Assembly: GCA_964441285.1 (NCBI GenBank)
Contig: CAYTUK010000001.1
Coordinates: 1 to 64,000 of the forward strand
From: S010-25 sp964441285
Lineage (GTDB): Bacteria > Pseudomonadota > Gammaproteobacteria > SZUA-229
Length of the DNA stretch: 64,000 nt
Direction of reading: 5' to 3'
Shown here: positions 26,805-36,174 of the stretch, in pieces
How positions within the stretch are numbered: the stretch's first letter is position 1
Layout: each line of letters starts with the position of its first letter
Made by a program: the position numbers and the translations under genes
Notes under the pieces: model-generated
Database searches by the model: none
The model's input: only the letters and a program-made list of their open reading frames with translations
What the model was told of the DNA's origin: nothing

Positions 26805-27926
26805 TTATCGGCTCATTAATGGCCGTTGTCCGAGTATCGCACTGACCGCAAAACTCTGGCGCTTGCGTAAACCTTCAATTTTAAAAGTGTCGCCGGGTTT
26901 GCCTGCAGCGATCTGGTCCATTATATCCTTGGTTGTAAAAACTTTAGTGCCATTAACTTTTGTAATAATATCACTCGGTTTAAGCCCGGCTTTATCACCG
27001 GGGCCATCGGGGTCTACCTCGGTGAGCAGGATGCCGTGAGTGGCATTAATATTGGTAGATCGTAAAATTTGTGGTGTAATTTGCTGACCTTCTACACCGA
27101 GCCAGCCGCGGATAACGTAACCGTGGGTCACTATCTGATTAAATACATGCAGCGCCATGTGGATGGGGATGGCAAAGCTAATCCCCTGATAGTTTCCTGT
27201 GTTGGTGTAGATATTTGAGTTAATCCCGATGATTTCTCCGCGTGTGTTGATTAATGCGCCGCCAGAATTGCCGGGATTAATTGCCGCATCGGTTTGTAGA
27301 AAATTTTCATAAGTATTACGGGTAACCCGGGTGCGGCCCGTTGCGCTGATAATACCCTGTGTGACTGTTTGACCAATAGCAAAAGGGTCACCAATTGCCA
27401 GCACAACATCACCCACTTTCAGGCTGTCACTGTTGCCGATTTTGATGGTGGGTAGATTTTTAAGGTTTATTTTTAACACGGCAAGATCCGTGTCGGGATC
27501 TGAGCCAATGAGTATGCCAGGTGCAACTCGACCATCGTTTAAGTGTACGGAAATTGAATTTTTGTGGGCAATTACATGGTAGTTAGTTAGAATATAACCT
27601 TCTTTGCCGTTAATAATGACACCGGAAGCGGTGGTCGTGTTTACCGAGTGCTTGGCGCGGGATGGGCCTTTTGATAAGAGACGTTGTAGCAGGTGTTGCT
27701 CGGTTCGTGGGCCTGAACTGGTTTTTTTCATCTTTATGCTGACGACTGCAGGCGCTGCTTTTGCAATCGCCGATGAGAAACTGACAATCGACGTAACCTG
27801 GCTGCTGGAAGATGACGGGATGAGTATTTTTAATTCACCGTGATAGAGCAAAAATAACAGCCCTAAAGTTAGTCCGGTAAATAACCAGTTTAAATAATAA
27901 GTAAGAGAAGAACGGTTTTGCTTCAT
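26805..27926 (-). CDS. degS: DegS/AlgW-type periplasmic serine protease
   Basis: Trypsin-like protease with a membrane anchor. The 373-residue protein has an N-terminal membrane segment (about 10-25), the catalytic His in TNYHVI, Asp in DTDLAVLKI and Ser in NPGNSGGAL, and one C-terminal PDZ domain. One PDZ domain plus an anchor fits DegS, which in E. coli cuts RseA to release sigma-E. A sigma-E-like promoter lies before the DegP/Q gene at 37369. The linker before the protease domain is long and basic (residues about 60-90). Confidence 0.92.
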   Translation of the reverse strand: MKQNRSSLTYYLNWLFTGLTLGLLFLLYHGELKILIPSSSSSQVTSIVSFSSAIAKAAPAVVSIKMKKTSSGPRTEQHLLQRLLSKGPSRAKHSVNTTTASGVIINGKEGYILTNYHVIAHKNSISVHLNDGRVAPGILIGSDPDTDLAVLKINLKNLPTIKIGNSDSLKVGDVVLAIGDPFAIGQTVTQGIISATGRTRVTRNTYENFLQTDAAINPGNSGGALINTRGEIIGINSNIYTNTGNYQGISFAIPIHMALHVFNQIVTHGYVIRGWLGVEGQQITPQILRSTNINATHGILLTEVDPDGPGDKAGLKPSDIITKVNGTKVFTTKDIMDQIAAGKPGDTFKIEGLRKRQSFAVSAILGQRPLMSR

Positions 27927-28179
27927 TGTTTTTTTGTATCTTATTGTTTTTGTTATGGTTGGAATATTAAATTTGGCTAAATTGCTAACTTACGCTATTC
28001 TATGCGCGCTTTGCAAGCGACATGATCTACGAATTATGATGGATATGGTTGTTTAGGTGATGTAAAAAACACGCATTATCGTTTGCGAATAGATAGATTA
28101 TCGTTGTCTGTTTGAAGTTGCAGATTTTCGATAATGACAGATTTTAATTTTATTTTTTATCTTTTTGGAGATAACCATA

Positions 28180-28791
28180 ATGTCTACTGCCGAAACGTCT
28201 GGTAAGAAGGTAGATACAGGTCGACGCCGCTTTCTGGTTGCTGCTACTTCGGTAGTGGGCGCAGTTGGTGCTGGATTCGTCGCGGTTCCTTTTATTGAAA
28301 GTTGGATGCCGAGTGCGCGTGCAAAAAATGCGGGTGCACCTGTAGAAGTAAATATAAGTAAGCTTGAGGTAGGCCGCCTGCTTACCGTTGGATGGCAAAG
28401 TAAGCCAGTCTGGTTTCTTAAACGTTCAGATGTAACCCTGGCTAATTTGCCAAAAAATGACCCACGGTTGCGCGATCCTCACTCTGAGATGGTGTCACAG
28501 CAGCCATCCTACGCAAAAAATGATTACCGTTCGCGTAAATCGCATCTATTTGTAGTGGTTGGTATCTGCACACATTTAGGCTGCGTACCAACCTATCGTC
28601 CTCAAATTGGGCCAGAAGACCTGGGTGCGGACTGGCTAGGTGGTTTCTACTGCCCCTGTCATGGGTCACGTTATGATCTGGCTGGACGTGTTTTCAAAGA
28701 TGTTCCCGCACCGCTTAACCTGGTCGTTCCTAAATATTATTTTGTCAGTGATGATGTCATCCTCGTCGGTGAGTCTGGAGGCAAAGCATAA
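28180..28791 (+). CDS. petA: Rieske iron-sulfur subunit of cytochrome bc1
   Basis: Electron acceptor from quinol in complex III. From the ATG at 28180, which follows a TTTGGAG ribosome-binding site, it is 203 residues. It has a twin-arginine-like N-terminus (GRRRFLVAATSVVG) that becomes the membrane anchor and the 2Fe-2S ligands in CTHLGC and CPCHGS. Its stop overlaps the petB start. Confidence 0.97.
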   Translation: MSTAETSGKKVDTGRRRFLVAATSVVGAVGAGFVAVPFIESWMPSARAKNAGAPVEVNISKLEVGRLLTVGWQSKPVWFLKRSDVTLANLPKNDPRLRDPHSEMVSQQPSYAKNDYRSRKSHLFVVVGICTHLGCVPTYRPQIGPEDLGADWLGGFYCPCHGSRYDLAGRVFKDVPAPLNLVVPKYYFVSDDVILVGESGGKA

Positions 28792-30005
28792 TGAGTAATA
28801 AACTGATTGGCTGGATAGATGATCGTTTCCCATTAACCAAAATGTGGAAAGAACATCTGTCTGAATACTACGCACCCAAGAACTTTAACTTCTGGTATTA
28901 CTTTGGCTCGCTGGCATTAGTGGTACTGGTGATTCAGATTGTTTCAGGTATTTTCCTGACCATGCATTACAAACCGGATAGTGAGCTCGCGTTTGGATCG
29001 GTTCAATTTATCATGCGTGACGTGCCTTACGGCTGGTTAATTCGCTATATTCATACCACCGGTGCAACCGCCTTTTTTATCGTAGTGTATTTACACATGT
29101 TCCGTAGTTTGTTGTACGGTTCCTTTAAGAAGCCGCGTGAACTGCTCTGGCTGTTTGGTATGTTTATTTATCTTGCGCTGATGGCAGAAGCCTTTATGGG
29201 CTACCTGTTACCTTGGGGTCAAATGTCATACTGGGGCGCACAGGTAATCACTTCATTGTTTACTGCAATTCCAGTTATCGGTGATCATCTGACATTATGG
29301 ATTCGTGGTGACTTTGTTATTGGTGATGCCACCCTGAACCGTTTCTTCGCACTGCATGTTATAGCCTTGCCTTTTGTGTTGGTATTCCTCGTTATTGCTC
29401 ACATTCTTGCGCTGCATGAAGTGGGTTCAAATAATCCTGATGGTATTGAGATCAAGCAAAATAAAGATGCAAATGGTATTCCATTAGATGGTATTCCGTT
29501 CCACCCTTATTACAGTGTGAAAGACATTGTGGGGGTAGTGGTATTCCTGTTCTTCTTTAGCGCCGTACTCTTCTACGCACCGGCTGGTGGTGGTTATCTG
29601 CTAGAGCATAATAACTTTATTGCCGCTAACGCACTGAAAACACCACCGGAGATTTCTCCAGTCTGGTACTTCACACCGTTCTACGCAATATTACGTGCAG
29701 TACCCGATAAACTTCTCGGTGTCGGCTCGATGGCTTCGTCCATTATCGTTCTGTTCTTACTGCCCTGGATTGACCGTTGCAAGGTGAAATCAATACGCTA
29801 CCGTTCGGTTATCTATAAACTTAATTTGGCAATGTTCACGATAAGCTTTATTACACTTGGCTATCTGGCAATGCAGCCGGTATCAGGGGTTATCACTATG
29901 TGGTCCCGTGTATTTGCCACACTGTATTTTGCTTTCTTTGTGGTGCTGTTTATCACCTCGAAAAATGAAACGACCAAACCTGTACCTGATAGGGTGACAT
30001 CATGA
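28791..30005 (+). CDS. petB: Cytochrome b subunit of cytochrome bc1
   Basis: Integral membrane subunit carrying two b hemes and both quinone sites. The 404-residue protein has eight or so membrane segments, the heme histidines in YIHTTGATAFF and later HVIALPF, and the PEWY-like motif as PPEISPVWYFTPFY. Start and stop overlap petA and petC by a few bases, so the three are one transcription unit. Confidence 0.97.
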   Translation: MSNKLIGWIDDRFPLTKMWKEHLSEYYAPKNFNFWYYFGSLALVVLVIQIVSGIFLTMHYKPDSELAFGSVQFIMRDVPYGWLIRYIHTTGATAFFIVVYLHMFRSLLYGSFKKPRELLWLFGMFIYLALMAEAFMGYLLPWGQMSYWGAQVITSLFTAIPVIGDHLTLWIRGDFVIGDATLNRFFALHVIALPFVLVFLVIAHILALHEVGSNNPDGIEIKQNKDANGIPLDGIPFHPYYSVKDIVGVVVFLFFFSAVLFYAPAGGGYLLEHNNFIAANALKTPPEISPVWYFTPFYAILRAVPDKLLGVGSMASSIIVLFLLPWIDRCKVKSIRYRSVIYKLNLAMFTISFITLGYLAMQPVSGVITMWSRVFATLYFAFFVVLFITSKNETTKPVPDRVTS

Positions 30006-30781
30006 AAAAGACCTTTTTGACTCTATTAATGTCCGGCTTACTGGCGAGTTTTTCGCTGGCGATCCCAACGTTTGCCTTTGCCGAAGGGGGCGTACATCTG
30101 GATAAGGCTCCCATTGATATTAATGACAAGGCATCATTAAGACGGGGCGCAAAAATTTTCGCTGAAAATTGCTACAGTTGTCATTCAGCAAAATATATGC
30201 GGTTTAATCGTATTGCTAAAGATCTTGATATGAGCGACAAGGATGTGCGTAAGATGATGATATTTACACGCGATGACAAAGGTGCTCCCACAAAAATTGG
30301 TGCGCTCATGAAGGTTGCAATGACGCCAGCTTTTGAGAAAAAGGCATTTGGTATTAGCGTACCAGACCTTTCTGTTGAGTCGCGTGCGCGTGGTGCTGAC
30401 TGGATTTATACCTATCTGCGGAGTTTTTACATTGATCCCAGTCGACCTACAGGGATGAATAATGCGGTGTTCCCCAAAGTTGGTATGCCAAACATTCTTT
30501 GGCGGGAGCAGGGATTACAAAAAGCAGTTTTCAAAACAGTTGTGCAGGGAGATGGTGTAAAAGAAAAAGTTATTGATCACCTGGAAAATGTTACGCCTGG
30601 TACGATGAGTCGTGCCAAGTTTGATAGATATACGGCTGATCTGGTTAACTTTCTCGTTTACGTAGGTGAACCTGTACAAACTGTACGGCGATCAATGGGC
30701 TGGAAAGTACTCAGTTTTCTGGCTATCTTTTTCATCTTTGCGTACCTGCTGAAAAAAGAGTACTGGAAGGACGTACACTAA
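30002..30781 (+). CDS. petC: Cytochrome c1 subunit of cytochrome bc1
   Basis: Heme-c subunit that passes electrons on to cytochrome c. The 259-residue protein has a signal peptide, the covalent heme motif CYSCH near residue 57, and a single C-terminal membrane anchor (KVLSFLAIFFIFAYLLKKEYW, abridged to its core). The start overlaps petB by four bases. Confidence 0.96.
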   Translation: MKKTFLTLLMSGLLASFSLAIPTFAFAEGGVHLDKAPIDINDKASLRRGAKIFAENCYSCHSAKYMRFNRIAKDLDMSDKDVRKMMIFTRDDKGAPTKIGALMKVAMTPAFEKKAFGISVPDLSVESRARGADWIYTYLRSFYIDPSRPTGMNNAVFPKVGMPNILWREQGLQKAVFKTVVQGDGVKEKVIDHLENVTPGTMSRAKFDRYTADLVNFLVYVGEPVQTVRRSMGWKVLSFLAIFFIFAYLLKKEYWKDVH

Positions 30782-30793
30782 ATCTCGCAGTTG

Positions 30794-30812
30794 CCAGCAC
30801 AGATTGTGCTGG
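30794..30812 (+). terminator. Hairpin between petC and sspA
   Basis: CCAGCACA at 30794-30801 and TGTGCTGG at 30805-30812 form a perfect 8-bp stem with a 3-base loop. A TGTTTTTCC tract follows seven bases later, so it is a weak terminator or attenuator between the bc1 operon and sspAB, not a complete barrier. Confidence 0.5.
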
Positions 30813-30839
30813 TTGCTGTGTTTTTCCACTGGAAAATTA

Positions 30840-31436
30840 ATGAACTTATACACAACGGCTAACTCAATTAAGTGTCATCGCACTCGTATCGTTCTGGTTG
30901 AAAAGGACATTGCTCATGAGTGTATTCAGGTTGACTTAAAAAAACTACCTGAAGACTTACTCGATTTGAATCCTTATGGTAGCGTACCAACGCTTATTGA
31001 TCGTGAGTTGGTTTTGTATAACTCGCGCGTCATTATGGAATATCTGGAGGAGCGCTTTCCTCATCCACCGCTTATGCCCGTCGGACCAGTGCAACGTGCA
31101 CAATCGCGGCTGGCATTGTTCCGTATCGAGAATGACTGGTATCCACTGGTCGAAATTATAGAAACCAAAACGGAAAAAGCCGTGGTAAAAGCTAAAAAGG
31201 AATTAACTGAAAGCATCGCTTCCATCGCAGAAATTTTTACGGTTACGCCTTTTTTCCTGAGCGAAGATTTTACTCTGATTGATGCCAGTATTGCGCCCGT
31301 ACTGTGGCGGCTACCGCATTATGGTATACAGCTTCCAAAAGAAGCCAGTGCGGTGAATGACTACGCGCAACGTTTGTTTGATCGTGAGGGTTTTCAACGG
31401 AGCCTCACCGAGTCGGAACGCGAGCTGCGGCTGTAA
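30840..31436 (+). CDS. sspA: Stringent starvation protein A
   Basis: RNA-polymerase-associated protein of the glutathione S-transferase fold that lacks transferase activity in E. coli. I start at 30840 (MNLYTTANSIKCHR), preceded by GGAAA, giving 198 residues; upstream in-frame codons add no conserved sequence. The N-terminal thioredoxin-like part includes LNPYGSVPTLIDRELVLYNS and the C-terminal helical part ends near the stop. The sspA-sspB order behind petABC is common in gammaproteobacteria. Confidence 0.94.
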   Translation: MNLYTTANSIKCHRTRIVLVEKDIAHECIQVDLKKLPEDLLDLNPYGSVPTLIDRELVLYNSRVIMEYLEERFPHPPLMPVGPVQRAQSRLALFRIENDWYPLVEIIETKTEKAVVKAKKELTESIASIAEIFTVTPFFLSEDFTLIDASIAPVLWRLPHYGIQLPKEASAVNDYAQRLFDREGFQRSLTESERELRL

Positions 31437-31592
31437 CCGATAAGCTTTTAATTTACACATAGCCTTGGCTGAAAAAATCAGGAAAAGAAGAGGTGGAATG
31501 CTGACTCAAGCAGCAGGTTGTTATAAAAACCTGTTATTTCTCTTCACAGAGTGTTAGTTTATTCGCTGATATCGGTAATTTAGACATATATA

Positions 31593-32033
31593 ATGATACA
31601 AATGACCTCCAGCCGTCCCTATCTTGTACGTGCCATGTATCAGTGGATTTGCGATAACGGGCTGACACCCTATTTACTGGTGGATGCGTTGGCTGAAGAC
31701 TGTATGGTACCAGTCGCACACGTAAAGGATGGAAAAATTATACTGAATGTTACGCCTACAGCGGTTACTGGCGTTGTTCTTGGCGACGAAGCAGTTACTT
31801 TCAGTGCACGATTTTCAGGTAAGCCCGAATCAATTTATATTCCAATTGATGCCGTACTGGCAATTTACGCCAGAGAAAATGGACAGGGGATGATGTTTTC
31901 TGAAGAGGACAGTGCAGAAAGTACGGTGGATGACCATGAACCGCCAGATGATGATGGCTCTAAACCAACTAAACCTAAACCTAAACCAACTAAGCCTAAG
32001 TCAACAGGGCCAAATTTACGCGTTGTTAAATAG
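31593..32033 (+). CDS. sspB: ClpXP adaptor SspB
   Basis: Delivers ssrA-tagged proteins to the ClpXP protease. The 146-residue protein has the peptide-binding domain (RPYLVRAMYQWICDNGLTP at the start, later VLAIYARENGQGMMF), an acidic linker and a lysine-proline repeat, and ends in LRVVK, the ClpX-binding tail. The start may be the second ATG at 31602: a TATAAT-like sequence overlaps the first codon, so an mRNA begun there would carry almost no leader. The alternative is readthrough from sspA. Confidence 0.94.
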   Translation: MIQMTSSRPYLVRAMYQWICDNGLTPYLLVDALAEDCMVPVAHVKDGKIILNVTPTAVTGVVLGDEAVTFSARFSGKPESIYIPIDAVLAIYARENGQGMMFSEEDSAESTVDDHEPPDDDGSKPTKPKPKPTKPKSTGPNLRVVK

Positions 32034-32049
32034 CGGAAAAAAGTGAGCA

Positions 32050-32078
32050 GCAAAAAAACCAATAAAAGTGTTTTTTGC
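32050..32078. terminator. A/T-rich hairpin between convergent sspB and the SIS gene
   Basis: GCAAAAAA and TTTTTTGC pair around a short loop between two convergent stop codons, which would supply a T tract in either direction. The stem is nearly all A-T, so it is a weak candidate for a bidirectional terminator. Confidence 0.35.
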
Positions 32079-32108
32079 CGACGAAAAACTGCTGACAGCC
32101 AGGCATTA

Positions 32109-32696
32109 TTATGCTCCCATTAACTGATGATCAATGAGATCACACAGGCAGTGAATTACCAGTAAATGCACTTCCTGGATACGGGCGGTCGAATCGGAGG
32201 GGACACGAATCTCTACATCGGTCAGTAATAGCCGGTCAACCAGCTCACCACCCTGTTTGCCGTCGAGTGCAATCACAAACATATCACGCTCGTGGGCGGC
32301 ATCAATCGCGGCATTAACATTGTCTGAGTTACCGCTGGTGCTAATCGCCAGTAATATATCGCCAGTTTGCCCAAGTGCGGTGATCTGCTTGGAGAATATC
32401 TGGTTGTAACTGTAATCATTAGCAATTGATGTTAGTGTGGAGCTGTCAGTGGTTAATGCAATGGCTGGCAGACCGGGACGTTCCCTTTCAAAACGGTTGA
32501 GCATTTCAGATGAAAAGTGCTGGGCATCTCCTGCCGAGCCACCATTGCCGCAAGCGAGCAATTTCCCGCCATTGAGCAAACACTGAGTCATAAGCTGAGC
32601 AGCGTGGAGGATAGGTTCAGCAAGCGTTTCTGCGGCCATCTGTTTGGTGCCGATGCTTTCCTGGAAATTATGCTTAATTCGGTTTAATAAATCCAT
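32109..32696 (-). CDS. SIS-domain protein, DiaA / phosphoheptose isomerase type
   Basis: The 195-residue SIS protein matches the GmhA/DiaA family (CGNGGSAGDAQHFSSEM, LLAISTSGNSDNV, ARIQEVHLLVIHCLCDLID). Synteny with yraN, lpoA and rsmI is that of E. coli diaA, a DnaA-binding initiation protein, but homologues in this position in non-enterics are usually named phosphoheptose isomerase. Sequence alone does not decide between the two roles. Confidence 0.9.
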   Translation of the reverse strand: MDLLNRIKHNFQESIGTKQMAAETLAEPILHAAQLMTQCLLNGGKLLACGNGGSAGDAQHFSSEMLNRFERERPGLPAIALTTDSSTLTSIANDYSYNQIFSKQITALGQTGDILLAISTSGNSDNVNAAIDAAHERDMFVIALDGKQGGELVDRLLLTDVEIRVPSDSTARIQEVHLLVIHCLCDLIDHQLMGA

Positions 32697-32745
32697 GTGG
32701 ATAAATACCTGTATGAGAGAGTCTAATATTAGTGGTTTTTAGCGA

Positions 32746-33126
32746 TTAAAACGCATTTTTAATCCAGTTAAAAGCATAGCCCAAAGGTACCTGATGAAAC
32801 CTGCTGGATTCGGCTGCGGGTGACATGGCAACCACATCAAAACGTGCATTTTTATATTTTGTGTTTTGTTGCAGGTACAATTCGGCTGTGTGGCGAATTT
32901 TTTTCTGCTTTGTCGGGGTGATGCTTGCGGCAGCGCCACCAAATGCCGTATTTTTACGAAAGCGCACCTCAATAAATACCAGCATCTCTTTATCATGCAT
33001 AATTAGGTCAATTTCTCCCAGGCGGCAGTTAAAGTTTTTTTCAACAAACTTCAGCCCTTGTTGCAGCAGATATAGGTGACACGCAACTTCAGCCTGTTCG
33101 CCCTGTTGCAGATGTGGTGCTTTCAA
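32746..33126 (-). CDS. yraN: UPF0102 protein YraN
   Basis: Small protein with a predicted endonuclease-like fold: the GEIDLIM and FIEVRFR stretches match the acidic and basic motif of PD-(D/E)XK enzymes. It has 126 residues, the family length; function is not established. Its start overlaps the lpoA stop by four bases, and it follows the same order as in E. coli. Confidence 0.92.
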   Translation of the reverse strand: MKAPHLQQGEQAEVACHLYLLQQGLKFVEKNFNCRLGEIDLIMHDKEMLVFIEVRFRKNTAFGGAAASITPTKQKKIRHTAELYLQQNTKYKNARFDVVAMSPAAESSRFHQVPLGYAFNWIKNAF

Positions 33127-35117
33127 GGGTTTGTCTGAACAGGTTGTTTAGATAGGCTTATCGTTGAAGCCGCATTGATGTTTTTTACAGAGCTTGAGGG
33201 CGCATTACTGTCAGCTGGATTAATTGGTTTGTCTGGGCCATTATCAAGCTTAATTTCAGGCTCAATATGAACGGCTAACCCGTTGATAAATTTTGCCCAG
33301 AGTAGTGTTCTCTTAATTCGGCCAAATTTATCCAGCTGTAAATTTCCAGTACCACCGGAAAAATGCGCGAAGGTGTTTTCATGTAAATACTCGAGATTAA
33401 AAACTAGATGGTAGGCATCAACGCCCAGTGCAAACAGGCGGGTGTAACGTTGCTGATTTGGCCAGTTACGGATAAATGTTTGCTTGAGTGTGTCTCCGTT
33501 TTTGATGCTCGTACTCCCAGTGTTATTTTCCAGAACCCAGGGCATATCACAAAATATCAGCCCATCTAAATCGATGTCTCGGTCTTTATCGGGGGTTCCA
33601 GTATAAGCATTTGAGGTTGAGTATACGGGTAAGCTACCGGCATGATAAAACTTTAATGCTGGTATAATGCTGCGTGCAGCACGGTAGCTAGCGGCAATAA
33701 AAACCATATCAACATCCTGTCTGCGATAGGGCATGAATTTTAGTTTTTCACCTAAGGTGTTTTCTATCCTGCGATGGCGCGCGGCGCTTTGGTCAAGATT
33801 AAACAAACGTTGTATGGGGCGTGAATAATCAGCTGTGGAATTAGCATAATCCTGTGTGTTGACCACGGTTCCACCAAGGGCTGTAAAATATTGGCTAAAT
33901 GCGGTTTGCAGGCGGTGCCCCCAGCTACTGTCTGGTACGAGCTCAACCGCTTTGCGTCTGCCCTGCCTGATCGCCAGTTCTGCAACCTGTCTGGCTTCGC
34001 CTTCAGGAGAGAGGCCAAACTGGAATAAGTTGGCTGTCTGCGGGTGGGTATTTTCGCCATAATTTAAGGTGAGTACTGGAATATCGAGATCATGCTGAAG
34101 TGCGAGCTGGTTAATTAGCGTTTTATTCAATGGCCCGATAATGTTGGTGGCACCATCATCAATCGCTTGCTGAAAGAGTTGGCTGAATGCAATAGACGTA
34201 TTGCCCGTATCGTAGAAACGTAATGTGGGTCGAGTCGTAGAATGGTTGTCGGCATAATAGGCGCTGAGCAAACCATTTATAATGGTTTCTGCTGCGCCGG
34301 AAAACTTGCCCTGTTGTGGCAGTAAAACAGCAATCGTTTTTACTTTCTCTGCAGTGGTAATATACGCGTCAATTAAATGTGAGAGAAACTCGTTACTTAC
34401 CGTTTGTTGCGGATAGCGTGTCCCCCAGTTCAATATTGCGTCTTCAATATTATTAATGTTGCTTTGGCCTTTTGCCGTGAAACCTCGCATAATACGTGCC
34501 AGATCCAGCCAGGCCTGAATACGCGTATCAGCTGAGGTTTCATGATTTAGCCTTGTTGTTGGCATCGCTGAAAGTGCGCTCCAGATCTGTTCGTTATTTT
34601 TACGTTTAGCGGCATCTGTTTTTAGTGATGGCCCCAGATTAACCCGTGCCTTAACGGCTTTCATTGCATAGCCCAGAGAGGCATTAATATTGGCTAAAAG
34701 TATCGTTGCCTGAATCTTTTGCACCGGTTTCAGATCTGATAGTTGAGGTACAAGCGTAATGGCTCTTTCCGGGTTGTTCTGGGCCAGTGCAATTCTGGCG
34801 GCAAGTAAGTTTGCTCTGTGGCGCAATGATGCGGTTGGCGTTATGTACGATAGAACCTTACTGGCGGCTTTAAAATTGCTGTTGTGATAAAAAAGCTGGG
34901 CAGATTTGAGTAGCAGGCGTTGACGTTCACTGCCACTGCTGTTATTCGCATTTTTCAGCGCCTGGTTTGCCATTGTATTGAGCTCCGAGGCATCAAAGCT
35001 GGAATATAAAATGGTACCGATTGATGATGTGTCGGATTCTCTGGCTGGTTGTATGCCGCAGGCGGTAAGTAAAACCATGCTACAGAAAATCAGATATTTT
35101 AAAATTTGTATATTCAA
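33123..35117 (-). CDS. lpoA: Penicillin-binding protein activator LpoA
   Basis: Outer-membrane lipoprotein that in E. coli activates the synthase PBP1A from outside. The 664-residue protein has a lipoprotein signal peptide with the lipobox LTAC (Cys20), an N-terminal helical TPR-like half and a C-terminal half with the periplasmic-binding-protein fold (about 250-600), ending in a Ser/Asn/Pro-rich tail. It is divergent from rsmI with a 57-base gap, the conserved arrangement. Confidence 0.93.
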   Translation of the reverse strand: MNIQILKYLIFCSMVLLTACGIQPARESDTSSIGTILYSSFDASELNTMANQALKNANNSSGSERQRLLLKSAQLFYHNSNFKAASKVLSYITPTASLRHRANLLAARIALAQNNPERAITLVPQLSDLKPVQKIQATILLANINASLGYAMKAVKARVNLGPSLKTDAAKRKNNEQIWSALSAMPTTRLNHETSADTRIQAWLDLARIMRGFTAKGQSNINNIEDAILNWGTRYPQQTVSNEFLSHLIDAYITTAEKVKTIAVLLPQQGKFSGAAETIINGLLSAYYADNHSTTRPTLRFYDTGNTSIAFSQLFQQAIDDGATNIIGPLNKTLINQLALQHDLDIPVLTLNYGENTHPQTANLFQFGLSPEGEARQVAELAIRQGRRKAVELVPDSSWGHRLQTAFSQYFTALGGTVVNTQDYANSTADYSRPIQRLFNLDQSAARHRRIENTLGEKLKFMPYRRQDVDMVFIAASYRAARSIIPALKFYHAGSLPVYSTSNAYTGTPDKDRDIDLDGLIFCDMPWVLENNTGSTSIKNGDTLKQTFIRNWPNQQRYTRLFALGVDAYHLVFNLEYLHENTFAHFSGGTGNLQLDKFGRIKRTLLWAKFINGLAVHIEPEIKLDNGPDKPINPADSNAPSSSVKNINAASTISLSKQPVQTNP

Positions 35118-35174
35118 GATAGTATGTATGAAAGTTATTTCTCAGAGTAGTAAGTATGTTTTGCAGGACTGATT

Positions 35175-36041
35175 GTGTCAATTGAAATCTTACCCGGAAC
35201 ACTCTATCTGGTGGCAACACCAATTGGAAATCTTGGCGATATTAGTTATCGCGCAGTGAAAGTGTTGGAAAAAGTGGATTGTATTGCGGCAGAAGATACC
35301 CGTCATAGTCAGAAGTTACTTTCACATCTGGGCATTCAGACGCGGTTACTTGCCTGCCATGAGCATAATGAAGACCGGATAAGCCCTAAATTGATCGCGC
35401 AATTACAGCAGGGGATAGCCATTGCGCTTATTTCTGATGCAGGGACACCGCTGGTGAGTGATCCTGGCTATCGCCTGGTGGAGCAGGCGCATACTAATGG
35501 TATTACAGTGGTGCCTGTGCCTGGTGCCTGCGCCGCGATTGCAGCGTTAAGTGCTGCCGGCCTGGCGACAGATCGATTTAGTTTTGAAGGCTTCCCACCA
35601 GCAAAGGCGGGTGCCAGGTTACATTTTTTTGAGGCGCTTAAGCAGGAATCGCGCACCATGGTGTTTTATGTTTCGTGCCACCGTATTATGCAAACACTGG
35701 CTGATATGGATGCTGTTTTTGGATCACAACGTCGGTTGACTTTTGCGCGCGAAATAACGAAGACCTTTGAAACGATAAGACGTACCACATTAGGCCAACT
35801 ACGCTTGTTTGTTGAGGCCGATGAAAATCAGCGTAGAGGAGAAATTGTACTTGTCCTTGATGGTGTCGAAGACAGCGTTGATAACATTGGACAGGCAGTA
35901 ATGTATCTAGAAATATTGCTTAGTGAGATACCGGTTAAACAGGCGGTAAATCTAGTAGTGAAAATGACGGGTGCGAATAAAAACGAGATGTATAAAAAAG
36001 CGCTAGAAATTAAAAGTGAGAATAATAGCGATACCACATAA
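35175..36041 (+). CDS. rsmI: 16S rRNA 2'-O-ribose methyltransferase RsmI
   Basis: Methylates C1402 of 16S rRNA in E. coli. The 288-residue protein has the tetrapyrrole-methylase fold with LVATPIGNLGDIS at the start, EDTRHSQKLLSHLGI and ALISDAGTPLVSDPGYRLV. The start codon is GTG. Divergent from lpoA. Confidence 0.95.
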   Translation: MSIEILPGTLYLVATPIGNLGDISYRAVKVLEKVDCIAAEDTRHSQKLLSHLGIQTRLLACHEHNEDRISPKLIAQLQQGIAIALISDAGTPLVSDPGYRLVEQAHTNGITVVPVPGACAAIAALSAAGLATDRFSFEGFPPAKAGARLHFFEALKQESRTMVFYVSCHRIMQTLADMDAVFGSQRRLTFAREITKTFETIRRTTLGQLRLFVEADENQRRGEIVLVLDGVEDSVDNIGQAVMYLEILLSEIPVKQAVNLVVKMTGANKNEMYKKALEIKSENNSDTT

Positions 36042-36174
36042 AAGTGCATTATCAAAAGCGTATCGACACAAAGTCTACCGCCAGCCAGCCTGAAACACGT
36101 TGGTTGGTTACATCCCTGTACAATTGTCTGGCGTAGTTAGCAACACACGGTCTCAGCCAACGGTTAACGGTGCT

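Noticed and set aside
36075..36136. Inverted repeat CTACCGCCAG / CTGGCGTAG between rsmI and the FKBP gene, with a CATCCCTGTA string recalling the repeat family
   Set aside because: Neither family end (TTATTACTGAAACG or CTGTTAGTAA) is present and the loop is long; the shared ten bases are too few to call a copy.
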